Positions 8,664 to 17,274 of a stretch of DNA of 64,000 nt are shown one piece after another. The notes beneath the pieces were generated by a model. That model was not told where the DNA came from and did not search any database. It saw only the letters and a list, made by a program, of their open reading frames with translations. A program made the translations under genes and the position numbers. Position 1 is the first letter of the stretch. Each line of letters opens with the position of its first letter. The DNA is from Gemmatimonadaceae bacterium (GTDB lineage: Bacteria; Gemmatimonadota; Gemmatimonadetes; Gemmatimonadales; Gemmatimonadaceae), in assembly GCA_019745365.1 (NCBI GenBank), contig JAIETI010000144.1, forward strand, positions 1-64,000. The letters are read 5' to 3'.

Positions 8664-11600
8664 GTGACCGATTCCCCACTGAAAATCGATGACGCGAAAC
8701 GAGCGGGGGTGCAGTCCCTCCTCGATGTCCTCGATTTTCGGGCTGGCGACCTCCCCGACGCCGTCGTGTTTCGTGCCCTGCGTGGCGACGGGACGGAGTC
8801 CGGGTCGCTCACGTTCTCGGCGTTGCAAGCGCGAGCCCGGGCCATTGCCGCCGGACTCGCGGACCACGTCCTCCCCGGGGACCGGGTCGTGCTGTTGGTG
8901 CCCCCGGGGCTGGACTACATCGCCGCCTTCTTCGGGTGTCTCTACGCCGGCGCCATCGCGGTACCGGCGTACCCTCCGAATCCCCGCCGTGCCGATCAAC
9001 GGGTCACGCGGATCTTCGAGGATTGTGGGGCGCGCGTGGCGCTCGTGGCCGCCGACTTCCGCGCGCGGCTGGAAGACTGGCTCGCAGTCGCTCCGCGGCT
9101 CGCGCATGTCACGTGGCTCGACGTCGAACGCCTGCGCGACCTCCCGGACGCCGGAGCGCCGTCGATCGCGATTCGCCGCAGTGACCTCGCGATGTTGCAA
9201 TACACCTCTGGCTCCACCGCCGAGCCGCGCGGTGTGATGCTGACGCACGCGAATCTCCTCCACAATCTCGCCGTCATCCATCGCGTCACCGCGCACCGTG
9301 AGGGCGACGCGGCAGTCTTCTGGCTGCCCCCCTTCCATGACATGGGGCTCATCGGGGGGATCCTCGAACCGATCTACGCCGTCGTCCCCACCGTGCTCAT
9401 GGCACCAGCGACGTTCTTGCAGCGCCCGGTCCGCTGGCTGGAGGCCATGAGCCAGTATCGGGCGACGACGTCAGGCGCCCCGAACTTCGCGTACGACCTA
9501 TGCGTGGATCGCATCACACCCGCCGAGTGCGATGGAATCGACCTATCGCGGCTGCGGACGCTGTTCAACGGTGCTGAACCGGTACGGGCGGATGCGATCG
9601 AGCGGTTCGTCCGCGCGTTCACCCCGCTCGGCCTTCGCGATGACGTCTTCGTGCCGTGCTACGGGCTCGCGGAAGCGACGCTGCTGGTCTCGGGAGGACC
9701 TGAGCGGGCGCCGATCAGCGTGGTGCGCGCGGACCGTGCCGCACTCCAGAGCGCGTGGCTGCGCGCGACAGCGGAGTCTGCCGCCGACGATTTGGTCCCG
9801 AGTGGAGCACCTGACCCTGAGGTCACCGTCGCGATCGTGGATCCGGACGCGCTCACGCCGAGCGCGGACGGGCAGATCGGCGAGATCTGGGTCGCGAGCG
9901 AGAGCGTCGCGCAGGGATACTGGAATCGCCCGGGGCTGAGCGAGATGACGTTCGGCGCCTCGCTTCTTGGCTCGCCGCATCGCTGGCTCCGCACCGGCGA
10001 CCTCGGCGTCTTCGTGGGCGGGCGACTGCTCGTCACCGGGCGGCTGAAGGATATGGTGATTCTCGAGGGGCGGAATCACTATCCGCACGACCTCGAGATC
10101 GCGGTACATCGATCGCACGCGGCGATTCGCGCGAACGGCGTGGCCGCCTTCGCGGTCCCGGGCCCTCGACGCGAGCGACTCGTGATCGTCGCCGAGGTCG
10201 CGCGACATCATGCACCGGAGGACGAAGAAGCCATCTTCCGCGCCGCGCGCGCGGCTTTGGCGGAACGCGCAGGCGTCGCGCCAGATACGATCGTGCTCGT
10301 GCGCTCCCACACCCTGCCGCGGACGTCGAGCGGCAAGCTGCAACGACGGGCCACGCGACGGGCATTCCTTGAGAATCAGCTCGTCGAAGTCGCTGCGTGG
10401 CGCGTACCCTCGTCCGATACGCCGACGCTCAGCGAGTCGCTCCTCGCCTTCCTTATAGACTGGATCGTCAGCGAGGGTCCCCGCTCCGACGCGCCGCCGG
10501 ACGCCGCGCGCTCGGTCCGCGACCACGGACTGGACTCCCTCAGCGTCACCCGGCTCGCCGTCGCGCTCGAGGAGCGGCTTGGGCGCCGCGTGACCCCCGC
10601 CGAGCTGTGGCAAGCCGCTGACCTCCGGTCGCTCGCGCGGCAGCTGAGTCAGTCGGGCAACCCGAGTCGGCAAGACGAGGGGGCCCTCCTTCGAACGGAC
10701 TTCGGTCCCCCCGGCCCAGCCTCCACCGAGGTGCACGCCTGGCCCGAGGTGCGCGCACTGCACGAGCGGCTCGACGCCGTGCGCGCGCACGAGGTCGCCC
10801 TGCCCTTCTTCATCCCCCAGGACGGCATCGCCGGGCGCACTGCCAGCGTTCGCGGGCGCACGCTCATTAACTTCGCGGGCTACGACTATCTCGGCTTGAG
10901 CGGAGATCCCCGCGTCGCGTCCGCCGCAACCGCTGCGATCGAGACGTACGGAACCTCCGTCAGTGCCAGCCGACTCGTGGCGGGCGAACGACCCCTGCAC
11001 GCGATTCTGGAACGGGAGATCGCCTCCGTTATTGGCACCGAGGCGGCGCTCACCTTCGTCGGGGGGCATCAGACGAACACGGGCACGATTTCTCATCTTG
11101 TCGGTCCCGACGACGTCGTCCTCTGCGACGAGTTCGTCCACAACAGTGCGATGCAGGGGACGGAGTTCTCGGGTGCTCGGCGGCTCCTCTTTCAGCACAA
11201 TGATTGGCGAGAGCTCGACGCGATATTCCAGCGCGTGCGGCACCAGCATCGCCGCGCGTTGGTCGTGATCGAGGGGGCGTACAGCGCCGACGGCGACATC
11301 CCTGACCTCGCCCGTTTCGTCGATGTGAAGCGGCGCAACCACGCGCTCCTCATGGTCGATGAGGCCCACTCCATCGGCGTGCTCGGCCCGACCGGCCGCG
11401 GCCTCGCGGAGCACGCGGGGGTCGCCGCGACCGATGTGGACATCTGGATGGGCACGCTCAGCAAAGCCTTGGCGAGTTGTGGCGGCTACATCGCCGGCTC
11501 CGCGGCGCTCATCGAGTACCTCCGGTTCACCGCGTCGGCCTTCGTGTACAGTGTGGGACTCGCCCCCGCCAACGCCGGCGCTGCCCTCGCGGCATTGCGC

Positions 11601-11942
11601 ATCCTCCAGGCGGAGCCCGAGCGCGTGCAGCGTCTGCGCGCGCGCGCGGCGCAGCTGGCGGAGGCGCTCCGCGCCGAAGGGTTCGACATCGGGGCGAGCG
11701 CCGGGACGCCGGTCGTTCCGGTGATCCTCGGCGACTCGTTGCGCGCATTCCGCTACGCCGCGGTGCTGCAGGACGCTGGATTCCTCGTCGCCCCCATGGT
11801 GTCACCAGCCGTTCCCGACGCGGCGGCGCGGCTCAGGTTCTTCGTGTCGGCGCTGCACACTGAGGCCGACATCACCTCCGCCGTGGCGGCGGTCGTCGCA
11901 ACGCGGACGCTCGTCGGATCGCCGGCCTCCGCGCGTACATGA
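8664..11942 (+). CDS. Three-domain fusion: fatty acyl-AMP ligase, acyl carrier protein, serine palmitoyltransferase
   Basis: A 1092-residue fusion. Residues 1-590 form a fatty acyl-AMP ligase (FAAL): LQYTSGSTAEPRGVMLTH (P-loop at 181-190), LPPFHDMGLIGG, VPCYGLAEATLLVSGG and the C-terminal Lys558 in SSGKLQRR. Residues 595-665 are a carrier protein with the phosphopantetheine Ser625 in DHGLDSLS. Residues 700-1092 are a PLP-dependent alpha-oxoamine synthase of serine-palmitoyltransferase type, with NFAGYDYLGLSGDP, VDEAHSIGVLG and the Schiff-base Lys934 in GTLSKALASCGGY. The predicted reaction chain is activation of a fatty acid, transfer to the ACP, and condensation with serine to 3-ketosphinganine. 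Separate acyl-ligase, ACP and Spt proteins do this in Caulobacter. The start is GTG 8664; the next gene overlaps by ATGA. Biotin or polyketide roles for the last domain are less likely given the neighbours. Confidence 0.88.
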   Translation: MTDSPLKIDDAKRAGVQSLLDVLDFRAGDLPDAVVFRALRGDGTESGSLTFSALQARARAIAAGLADHVLPGDRVVLLVPPGLDYIAAFFGCLYAGAIAVPAYPPNPRRADQRVTRIFEDCGARVALVAADFRARLEDWLAVAPRLAHVTWLDVERLRDLPDAGAPSIAIRRSDLAMLQYTSGSTAEPRGVMLTHANLLHNLAVIHRVTAHREGDAAVFWLPPFHDMGLIGGILEPIYAVVPTVLMAPATFLQRPVRWLEAMSQYRATTSGAPNFAYDLCVDRITPAECDGIDLSRLRTLFNGAEPVRADAIERFVRAFTPLGLRDDVFVPCYGLAEATLLVSGGPERAPISVVRADRAALQSAWLRATAESAADDLVPSGAPDPEVTVAIVDPDALTPSADGQIGEIWVASESVAQGYWNRPGLSEMTFGASLLGSPHRWLRTGDLGVFVGGRLLVTGRLKDMVILEGRNHYPHDLEIAVHRSHAAIRANGVAAFAVPGPRRERLVIVAEVARHHAPEDEEAIFRAARAALAERAGVAPDTIVLVRSHTLPRTSSGKLQRRATRRAFLENQLVEVAAWRVPSSDTPTLSESLLAFLIDWIVSEGPRSDAPPDAARSVRDHGLDSLSVTRLAVALEERLGRRVTPAELWQAADLRSLARQLSQSGNPSRQDEGALLRTDFGPPGPASTEVHAWPEVRALHERLDAVRAHEVALPFFIPQDGIAGRTASVRGRTLINFAGYDYLGLSGDPRVASAATAAIETYGTSVSASRLVAGERPLHAILEREIASVIGTEAALTFVGGHQTNTGTISHLVGPDDVVLCDEFVHNSAMQGTEFSGARRLLFQHNDWRELDAIFQRVRHQHRRALVVIEGAYSADGDIPDLARFVDVKRRNHALLMVDEAHSIGVLGPTGRGLAEHAGVAATDVDIWMGTLSKALASCGGYIAGSAALIEYLRFTASAFVYSVGLAPANAGAALAALRILQAEPERVQRLRARAAQLAEALRAEGFDIGASAGTPVVPVILGDSLRAFRYAAVLQDAGFLVAPMVSPAVPDAAARLRFFVSALHTEADITSAVAAVVATRTLVGSPASART

Positions 11943-13087
11943 CGCTGGTCGTGCGCGAGGCGCGCTCCCGTGTCGACGAACGCACCTTCATCGCCTTTCC
12001 GTACACGCTGTACGACGCGACACGCTTCCCGAACTGGGTCGCCCCGCTGCGGATGACGGTCGAGGACGCCCTCGACCGCGCGCGCAATCCGTTCTATCGC
12101 GACGCCGACCGTGCCCTCTTCCTCGCGGAGCGCGATGGCTTGGTCGTCGGCCGCATCGCCGCCATCGAGAATCGAGCGGCCAATCGTTTCCGGAGCGACC
12201 ACACGGGGTTCTTCGGCTTCTTCGAGTGCCACGACGACGTCGAGACGGCGCGCGCCTTGTTCGACGCCGCCGGCACCTGGCTGCGCGCCCGCGGTCTCAC
12301 CGAGATGCTCGGCCCCGTGAACCCGAGCACAAACTACGAGTGCGGACTGCTCGTACACGGCTTCGAACAGCGGCCGACGTTTATGACGCCGTGGAACCCG
12401 CCCTACTACGATCCGTTGTGCCATGCCGCGGGACTGACCAAGGCGAAGGACCTCCTCTCGTTCTGGTTCGCCGTCGACGCGCCCGACTTCGATCCTCCCG
12501 AACTCGTGGCCCGTCACGCGGCGCGGGCGACTCGGGGCGCAACCCTCACGTTTCGCGATCTCGATCTCCGCGATTTCGAGCGCGAAGCCGCCCTCCTCTG
12601 GGAGTTGTATAACGCCGCATGGGAGGACAACTGGGGGTTCGTGCCGATGACCCAGGCCGAGTTCCTCCACTCGGCGAAGGGGCTGCGGGCGCTCCTCCGA
12701 CCAGCGTGGTCGTTCGTGGCGTCGATCGACGGCGTCCCGGTCGGATTTATGCTCGCGGTACCCGACTACAACGAGGTCTTGCGGCATCATCGGTCGGGGC
12801 GACTGCTCCCGTTCGCGGTGCCCCACATGCTCTGGCACAAGAACCGAGCGCGGTCCGCTCGCGTGCTCGCACTCGGCGTCCGACGAGAGGCGCGCGCGCG
12901 CAGTCTCCTCCCGCTCTTCACCCACGAGATCATGCGCCGCGGCCGGGCGCGCCATGCGATTGGCGCTGAGGCGTCCTGGCTCTTGGAAGACAATCATCTC
13001 ATCGTGAAGCCGATGCGTACCATGGGCGCGACGGAGCGGATGACGTGGCGCTTATACAGCCGCCCGCTCATCCCGACGACGGCATGA
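11939..13087 (+). CDS. GNAT-type N-acyltransferase, candidate bacterial ceramide synthase
   Basis: A 382-residue protein with two GNAT-like halves. The N-terminal half has FIAFPYTLYDATRFPNWVAPLR followed by FLAERDGLVVGRIAAIEN and an LGPVNPSTNYECG loop. The C-terminal half has FVASIDGVPVGFMLAVPDYNEV, a GNAT beta-strand pattern. Large two-lobed GNAT-like proteins with this N-terminal layout occur in bacterial sphingolipid loci, and the Caulobacter bCerS that N-acylates sphingoid bases belongs to the GNAT superfamily. Position two in this operon, overlapped by ATGA on both sides, supports the role of adding the second acyl chain. The function is inferred from fold and context. Confidence 0.65.
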   Translation: MTLVVREARSRVDERTFIAFPYTLYDATRFPNWVAPLRMTVEDALDRARNPFYRDADRALFLAERDGLVVGRIAAIENRAANRFRSDHTGFFGFFECHDDVETARALFDAAGTWLRARGLTEMLGPVNPSTNYECGLLVHGFEQRPTFMTPWNPPYYDPLCHAAGLTKAKDLLSFWFAVDAPDFDPPELVARHAARATRGATLTFRDLDLRDFEREAALLWELYNAAWEDNWGFVPMTQAEFLHSAKGLRALLRPAWSFVASIDGVPVGFMLAVPDYNEVLRHHRSGRLLPFAVPHMLWHKNRARSARVLALGVRREARARSLLPLFTHEIMRRGRARHAIGAEASWLLEDNHLIVKPMRTMGATERMTWRLYSRPLIPTTA

Positions 13088-14331
13088 CGCGGAGACGCAC
13101 CGTAGTCACCGGGATCGGAGTCCTCTCACCGATCGGGATCGGGCACCAGGCGATGTGGGACGCAGCGATGGCGGGAGCAAGCGGCGTCGCACCCATCACC
13201 CTGTTTGATGCATCGCCTCTCGCGACGCGCTTCGCCGCAGAGGTGAAGGGCTTCGTGCCGGAAGACTTCATGGAACGCAAGCAGGCGCGCCGATTTGATC
13301 GATATCAACAGTTCTCGATGGCGGCTGGCGAACTCGCGATGCGCGACGCAGGGCTCACCGCGGCCCCGGGCGATGGCACGCGCGCCGCCATCGTCGTCGG
13401 TTCGTGCGTCGGTGGCCTTAGCTGCGCGGAGACGGCGGTTCATGAGACGGGACTTCGGGATCCGCGCTCCGTCACCCCGTTCTTCATCCTGAACGTGCTG
13501 GCGAACATGGCCGCGAGCCATCTGTCGATCCGCTTCGGCTTTCGTGGCCCCTGTTGGTCGACAAACTCCGCCTGCGCCACCTCGACGCACTCGCTGGGCG
13601 ACGCGGCGCGCCTCATCGAACGAGGCGATGCGGATGTCGTCCTCGCGGGCGGCGCCGAGGCGCCGATCGGATTCATGTGCATCGCCGGATTCAATGCCAT
13701 CCGGGCACTCTCCACGCGCAACGACGAACCCGCGACCGCCTGCCGTCCGTTCGATGTGACACGCGATGGATTCGTGCTGGGTGAAGGCGCAGCCGTGTTC
13801 GTCCTCGAATCTGCCGAGCACGCGGCGGAGCGCGGCGCGAGGGTACACGCGGAGCTCGCCGGCTATGGCTCGAGCGCCGACGCCTTTCATCTCACGTCGC
13901 CGGCCCCTGAGCACGATGGGGCGCAGCGCTGCATGCGGGCGGCGCTCGCGGACGCCGCGCTTGCGCCCTCAGACATCGACTACATCAACGCGCACGCGAC
14001 CGGCACGCCACAGGGTGATATCGCCGAGGCGACCGCGATCCGTGCGGTGTTCGGCGCGCACGCCGAAAGGATCCCCGTGTCGGCGTCCAAGTCGATGATC
14101 GGTCACCTGACCGGCGCCGCGGGCGCCGCGGAGGCCGCGCTTGCGATCCTCTCGATGACGCACGGGCGATTGCCGCCGACCATCAACCTGACCTCGCAGG
14201 ACCCCGCCGTCGCACTCGACTGTGTACCCAATGTGCCGCGCACCGCGCACCCGTGTGCCGTGCTCACCAACTCGTTCGGCTTTGGCGGCACGAATGCTTC
14301 GCTGGTTTTCCGCGCGCCGCACGAGCGCTGA
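13084..14331 (+). CDS. Beta-ketoacyl-ACP synthase (KAS I/II type)
   Basis: A 415-residue condensing enzyme like FabF/FabB, which extends an acyl-ACP with malonyl-ACP. The catalytic triad is complete: Cys164 in NSACATSTHS, His304 in NAHATGTPQGD and His341 in KSMIGHLTGAAG. The thiolase-fold C-terminus NSFGFGGTNASLVF is also present. The start is ATG 13084 (MTRRRTVVTGIGV), which overlaps the previous stop in ATGA. The operon gives it a likely role in making or elongating an acyl chain for the sphingolipid, possibly on the carrier domain of the upstream fusion, but it could be an ordinary FabF paralogue. No partner such as a ketoreductase of FabG type or a malonyl transferase lies nearby. Confidence 0.9.
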   Translation: MTRRRTVVTGIGVLSPIGIGHQAMWDAAMAGASGVAPITLFDASPLATRFAAEVKGFVPEDFMERKQARRFDRYQQFSMAAGELAMRDAGLTAAPGDGTRAAIVVGSCVGGLSCAETAVHETGLRDPRSVTPFFILNVLANMAASHLSIRFGFRGPCWSTNSACATSTHSLGDAARLIERGDADVVLAGGAEAPIGFMCIAGFNAIRALSTRNDEPATACRPFDVTRDGFVLGEGAAVFVLESAEHAAERGARVHAELAGYGSSADAFHLTSPAPEHDGAQRCMRAALADAALAPSDIDYINAHATGTPQGDIAEATAIRAVFGAHAERIPVSASKSMIGHLTGAAGAAEAALAILSMTHGRLPPTINLTSQDPAVALDCVPNVPRTAHPCAVLTNSFGFGGTNASLVFRAPHER

Positions 14332-14333
14332 GC

Positions 14334-15320
14334 GTGGCTGATCTTCGGCAGATGATCGCGGTCGTCACTGGCGGGTCGGGGTTCATCGGGTCACACCTGA
14401 TCGACGCCCTGCTTGAGACCGGCGCGGTTGTCCGCCAAGTGCTCCATACCCCCGCCGCCGCGGCGGACGTTCGCTCGCGACTCACACAGCTGACGGCGCG
14501 CCTCGATAATCCGAGCGCGCTCCGCGCGTCAGGAGTGCTCGACGGCGTCACGCACGTGTTCCACCTCGCCGGTCGCACGCGTGCGCATCGGGCGCAGGAG
14601 CTCTTCCGTGCGAACGAAGCCACCTCCGCCGCGCTCGCGCGCGCGCTGGCGGCCACCACGCCTCAGGCGCGCCTCATCGCCGTGTCGTCCCTCGCCGCTC
14701 GAGGACCGAGCGCACCGGCGCAGCCTCACCACGGCGCGGACGCACCGATCGAGTCCTACGGCGCGAGCAAGCTCGCAGCCGAGCGAGCCCTGTTCGCCGC
14801 AGGCCTCGGGTCGATCACGATCGTGCGACCGGGCGCCGTGTACGGACCGCGTGATCGCGACCTCCTCGCGGCGTTCCGCACCGCGCGCGCCTCCACCGCG
14901 TGGCACCCCGCGTCGCCGGACCAACCCTTTGCCCTCATCCATGTTGCGGACCTTGTCCGCGCACTGATCCACGTTGCATCCGTCTCCGCGACTGCCACCG
15001 TGCCACTCGAGGTCGCGGGCGCCACCACGACCTGGCGCGCCCTGTACGAGGAGATCGCCCTCGGTGCCGGACGGCGACCGCGACATCGACAAATCCCTGT
15101 GCGAGTCCTGAAAGCGGCGGCGAGCCTCGCGCCGGCGTTCGACCGACTCCGGGGACGCACCTCGCTGCTCACGGCACAGAAACTCGCGCTCGCACTGGCG
15201 CCTGGATGGACGGGAGACGACGCGCCCCTCCGGGCGCTCGGCTGGGCGCCCTGCATTTCGCTCACCGATGGCGTCCGCGACACACTCGCGTGGTATCGAG
15301 CAGCGGGGTGGTGCGAATGA
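14334..15320 (+). CDS. Extended SDR, candidate 3-ketosphinganine/ketoceramide reductase
   Basis: A 328-residue NAD(P)-dependent epimerase/dehydratase-family protein. It shows the extended-SDR nucleotide motif VTGGSGFIGSH, the HLAGRT loop, and the catalytic YGASK (YxxxK) after AVSSLA. FIVRPGAVYGPRD-like text (TIVRPGAVYGPRD) is usual for the family. In Caulobacter the ceramide reductase CerR is an epimerase-like SDR rather than a classical KDSR, so this gene is the best candidate for reducing the 3-keto group. GTG 14334 lies 2 bases after the upstream stop; ATG 14352 (MIAVVTGG) is an alternative start. It overlaps the following glycosyltransferase in ATGA. Confidence 0.72.
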   Translation: MADLRQMIAVVTGGSGFIGSHLIDALLETGAVVRQVLHTPAAAADVRSRLTQLTARLDNPSALRASGVLDGVTHVFHLAGRTRAHRAQELFRANEATSAALARALAATTPQARLIAVSSLAARGPSAPAQPHHGADAPIESYGASKLAAERALFAAGLGSITIVRPGAVYGPRDRDLLAAFRTARASTAWHPASPDQPFALIHVADLVRALIHVASVSATATVPLEVAGATTTWRALYEEIALGAGRRPRHRQIPVRVLKAAASLAPAFDRLRGRTSLLTAQKLALALAPGWTGDDAPLRALGWAPCISLTDGVRDTLAWYRAAGWCE

Positions 15321-16450
15321 CAACGGGATGGCTCTACGTCATCGCTGGATGGGTCACCCTCTACTTCCCGGCGGCCTGGCTCCTCCTGGTCGGCACACGA
15401 CGCCACCGCACGCGTCCGGACGACGGGGATCCGGAGGCCCCATCCGTCTCGGTGGTTGTGAGCGCTCGCAACGAGGCCAAGGACATTCGCCGGTGCATCG
15501 CCTCGCTCGCCGCGCTCGACTATCCCGGGGATCGACTGGAGATCGTGCTCGTCAACGACTTTTCCACGGACGAGACCGGCACCATCTGCGACGAGGCCGC
15601 TGCCGCCGACCCGCGCATCCGAGTGCTCCACTCAGCAGCCCTCCCGCCGAACGGACTCGAGGCGAAGGCGCGCGGCATCGCGCACGGCATCGCCGCGGCA
15701 CGGCACGACTGGATCCTCATCACCGACGCCGATGCGGTCGTGCCGACGCAGTGGGCTCGGCGCATGCTGAGCGGGCTCTCCGACGATGTGGGCATCGTGG
15801 GCGGACCGATCGTGGTTGCCCGCGACCGATGGTGGAGCGCACCCGAGCGTATGTCATGGGCCTTCTTGCAGCTCGTCGCCATCGGCTTTGCAGGATGGGG
15901 TCTTCCGTTCATCGTGTTCGGTCCGAACATGGGGATCAGGCGATCGGCGTATCTCGACGCGGGGGGTCTTGCCGCGAGCCCGGTACGCATCGCCGAGGAT
16001 CTCGGCTTGTTCCTCCTGGCGACGCGCCGAGGGTGGCGTACGGTCTTGCACTACTCTGCGGAGACCGCCGCGACCGTTCACCCCGTCCCGACTGCTGGGC
16101 ATCTCTTCAGTCAGCACCGCCGATGGCTCGGCGGTGGGATCGAAGTCGGATGGCAATACGCCGTCCCCCTCTTCGCCGCGCTATTCTGGGGACTCGGGAT
16201 CGCCGCCTTCCTGGTTGCTGGTTGGGCGCTCTCCCCGTTCTGGTGGACCGTATTCCTGGTTGCCAAACTCGCCACCGACGGTTTGCATCTGCACTGGCAG
16301 GCCCAGCGGCTCGCCCTGCGTGATCACGTCACGCTGCTCGGCGTGCTTCAGCTGTACAAGATCGTGACCCTGGCCTATCTCCCCCTCTCATTCGTCTTCG
16401 ATCGACGCGTGCGGTGGCGTGGAGCGGGCTACGTCGTTCGCTACGACTGA
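15317..16450 (+). CDS. Membrane GT2/GT21-like glycosyltransferase, candidate ceramide glycosyltransferase
   Basis: A 377-residue membrane glycosyltransferase. An N-terminal helix (residues 5-27) precedes a GT-A catalytic domain, and three hydrophobic segments follow at about 282-305, 306-320 and 338-360. The motif series D80 (VNDFS), D137xD139 (ITDADAV), E227-D228 (RIAEDLG) and QHRRW (266-270) is the D,D,D,(Q/R)xxRW pattern of ceramide glucosyltransferase (GT21) and related GT2 enzymes. It is the last gene of the sphingolipid operon and is coupled to the reductase gene by ATGA, so a sugar head group on ceramide is a reasonable prediction. The donor sugar is unknown. Its 3' end overlaps the convergent nucleotidyltransferase by 10 bases. 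Confidence 0.75.
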   Translation: MTTGWLYVIAGWVTLYFPAAWLLLVGTRRHRTRPDDGDPEAPSVSVVVSARNEAKDIRRCIASLAALDYPGDRLEIVLVNDFSTDETGTICDEAAAADPRIRVLHSAALPPNGLEAKARGIAHGIAAARHDWILITDADAVVPTQWARRMLSGLSDDVGIVGGPIVVARDRWWSAPERMSWAFLQLVAIGFAGWGLPFIVFGPNMGIRRSAYLDAGGLAASPVRIAEDLGLFLLATRRGWRTVLHYSAETAATVHPVPTAGHLFSQHRRWLGGGIEVGWQYAVPLFAALFWGLGIAAFLVAGWALSPFWWTVFLVAKLATDGLHLHWQAQRLALRDHVTLLGVLQLYKIVTLAYLPLSFVFDRRVRWRGAGYVVRYD

Positions 16451-17157
16451 GCACCCAAGTCCCTCGCGAGTGCCTCCGCACAAACGCGATCGTCAGGAAC
16501 GTCGATCTCGGTCCACGGCTCCCCCGCGGTGGGGATCACCATCGTCGGTTGAGTCGTGATTGCGCGAGCGAGCGCATCTTCGTAGCCACCCTCGATCTCG
16601 CCACGGGAGATCTGATCGGAGACCTCCCGTCTCAGGCGCTCGACAGACGCCGCCGTGAGCGTCGCGAATCCGACCCATTCCCCTCCCGATTCGCTGAGCG
16701 GCAATGCCGCGCGCTGCAGTCGCCGCACGTGGCCGTCCTCGACGCCTGCCATGTACTCTTCGCCCGTGAAGGCATGGTCGAGGTCCACCAAGAGCGCATC
16801 GCGATCTCCCGGCGCAAGGAGTGCATCCAGCAGCGCGGGAGCGAAGAACACATCGCCATCCATCAGCAGCAATGGCCCCTCATGATCACGTAGCCCCGCC
16901 GCGATCGAGAGGATGCTCCCGTGCTCGAACTCAGCGTTCTCGACCCACTCGACGGTCGGCATGCTCGCGCCCATGGCCGCCCGGACCGTGTCGGACTGAT
17001 GACCGACCACCACACGGATCGTGGAAACACGGTCCCGCAGCGCCGCGTGATACCGTTGCAAGAGCGGCACCCCGCCGATCGGAAGCAGGCACTTGGGAGC
17101 GCGCCAGTCCGGACCAAGCCGTGTGCCGCGCCCAGCGGCAAGGATCAACGCGCGCAT
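16441..17157 (-). CDS. Sugar-1-phosphate or phospho-alcohol nucleotidyltransferase
   Basis: A 238-residue NTP transferase (GT-A-like Rossmann fold). The N-terminus MRALILAAGRGTRLG is the nucleotide-binding signature, with Lys22 in PKCLLPIGG. Asp100-x-Asp102 in LLLMDGDVFF is the metal-binding DxD. It makes an activated NDP- or CDP-compound from a phosphorylated head group. Short proteins of this type include CTP:phosphocholine and CTP:inositol-phosphate cytidylyltransferases, which fits the CDP-alcohol phosphotransferase encoded next door. The exact substrate is not visible. The start at ATG 17157 has a GAGG Shine-Dalgarno about 6 nt upstream. The upstream-extended frame was not accepted. Confidence 0.8.
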   Translation of the reverse strand: MRALILAAGRGTRLGPDWRAPKCLLPIGGVPLLQRYHAALRDRVSTIRVVVGHQSDTVRAAMGASMPTVEWVENAEFEHGSILSIAAGLRDHEGPLLLMDGDVFFAPALLDALLAPGDRDALLVDLDHAFTGEEYMAGVEDGHVRRLQRAALPLSESGGEWVGFATLTAASVERLRREVSDQISRGEIEGGYEDALARAITTQPTMVIPTAGEPWTEIDVPDDRVCAEALARDLGAQS

Positions 17158-17247
17158 CTGTGCCTCATCCGGGTAAGGTCGCGACCATAGCTCCACCGAG
17201 GCAAGCACCCGTGGTAGTGGCTTGAGCACGCCGCTAGTGTTCGGAGC

Positions 17248-17274
17248 ATGCCACCCGCAAGCACCCCGCCGTGA
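17248..17274 (+). CDS. Possible 8-codon leader ORF before the CDP-alcohol phosphotransferase
   Basis: ATG 17248 opens a mini-ORF encoding MPPASTPP whose TGA overlaps the GTG start of the next gene as GTGA. A TAGTGT hexamer lies 7 nt before its ATG. If the transcript is leaderless, ribosomes would enter here and reach the main gene by coupling. This rests only on the arrangement. Confidence 0.3.
   Translation: MPPASTPP

Noticed and set aside
9543-11414. A 623-codon open frame antisense to the FAAL-ACP-SPT gene
   Set aside because: No recognisable domain, composition typical of a GC-rich shadow frame, and it lies wholly inside a gene with clear motifs.
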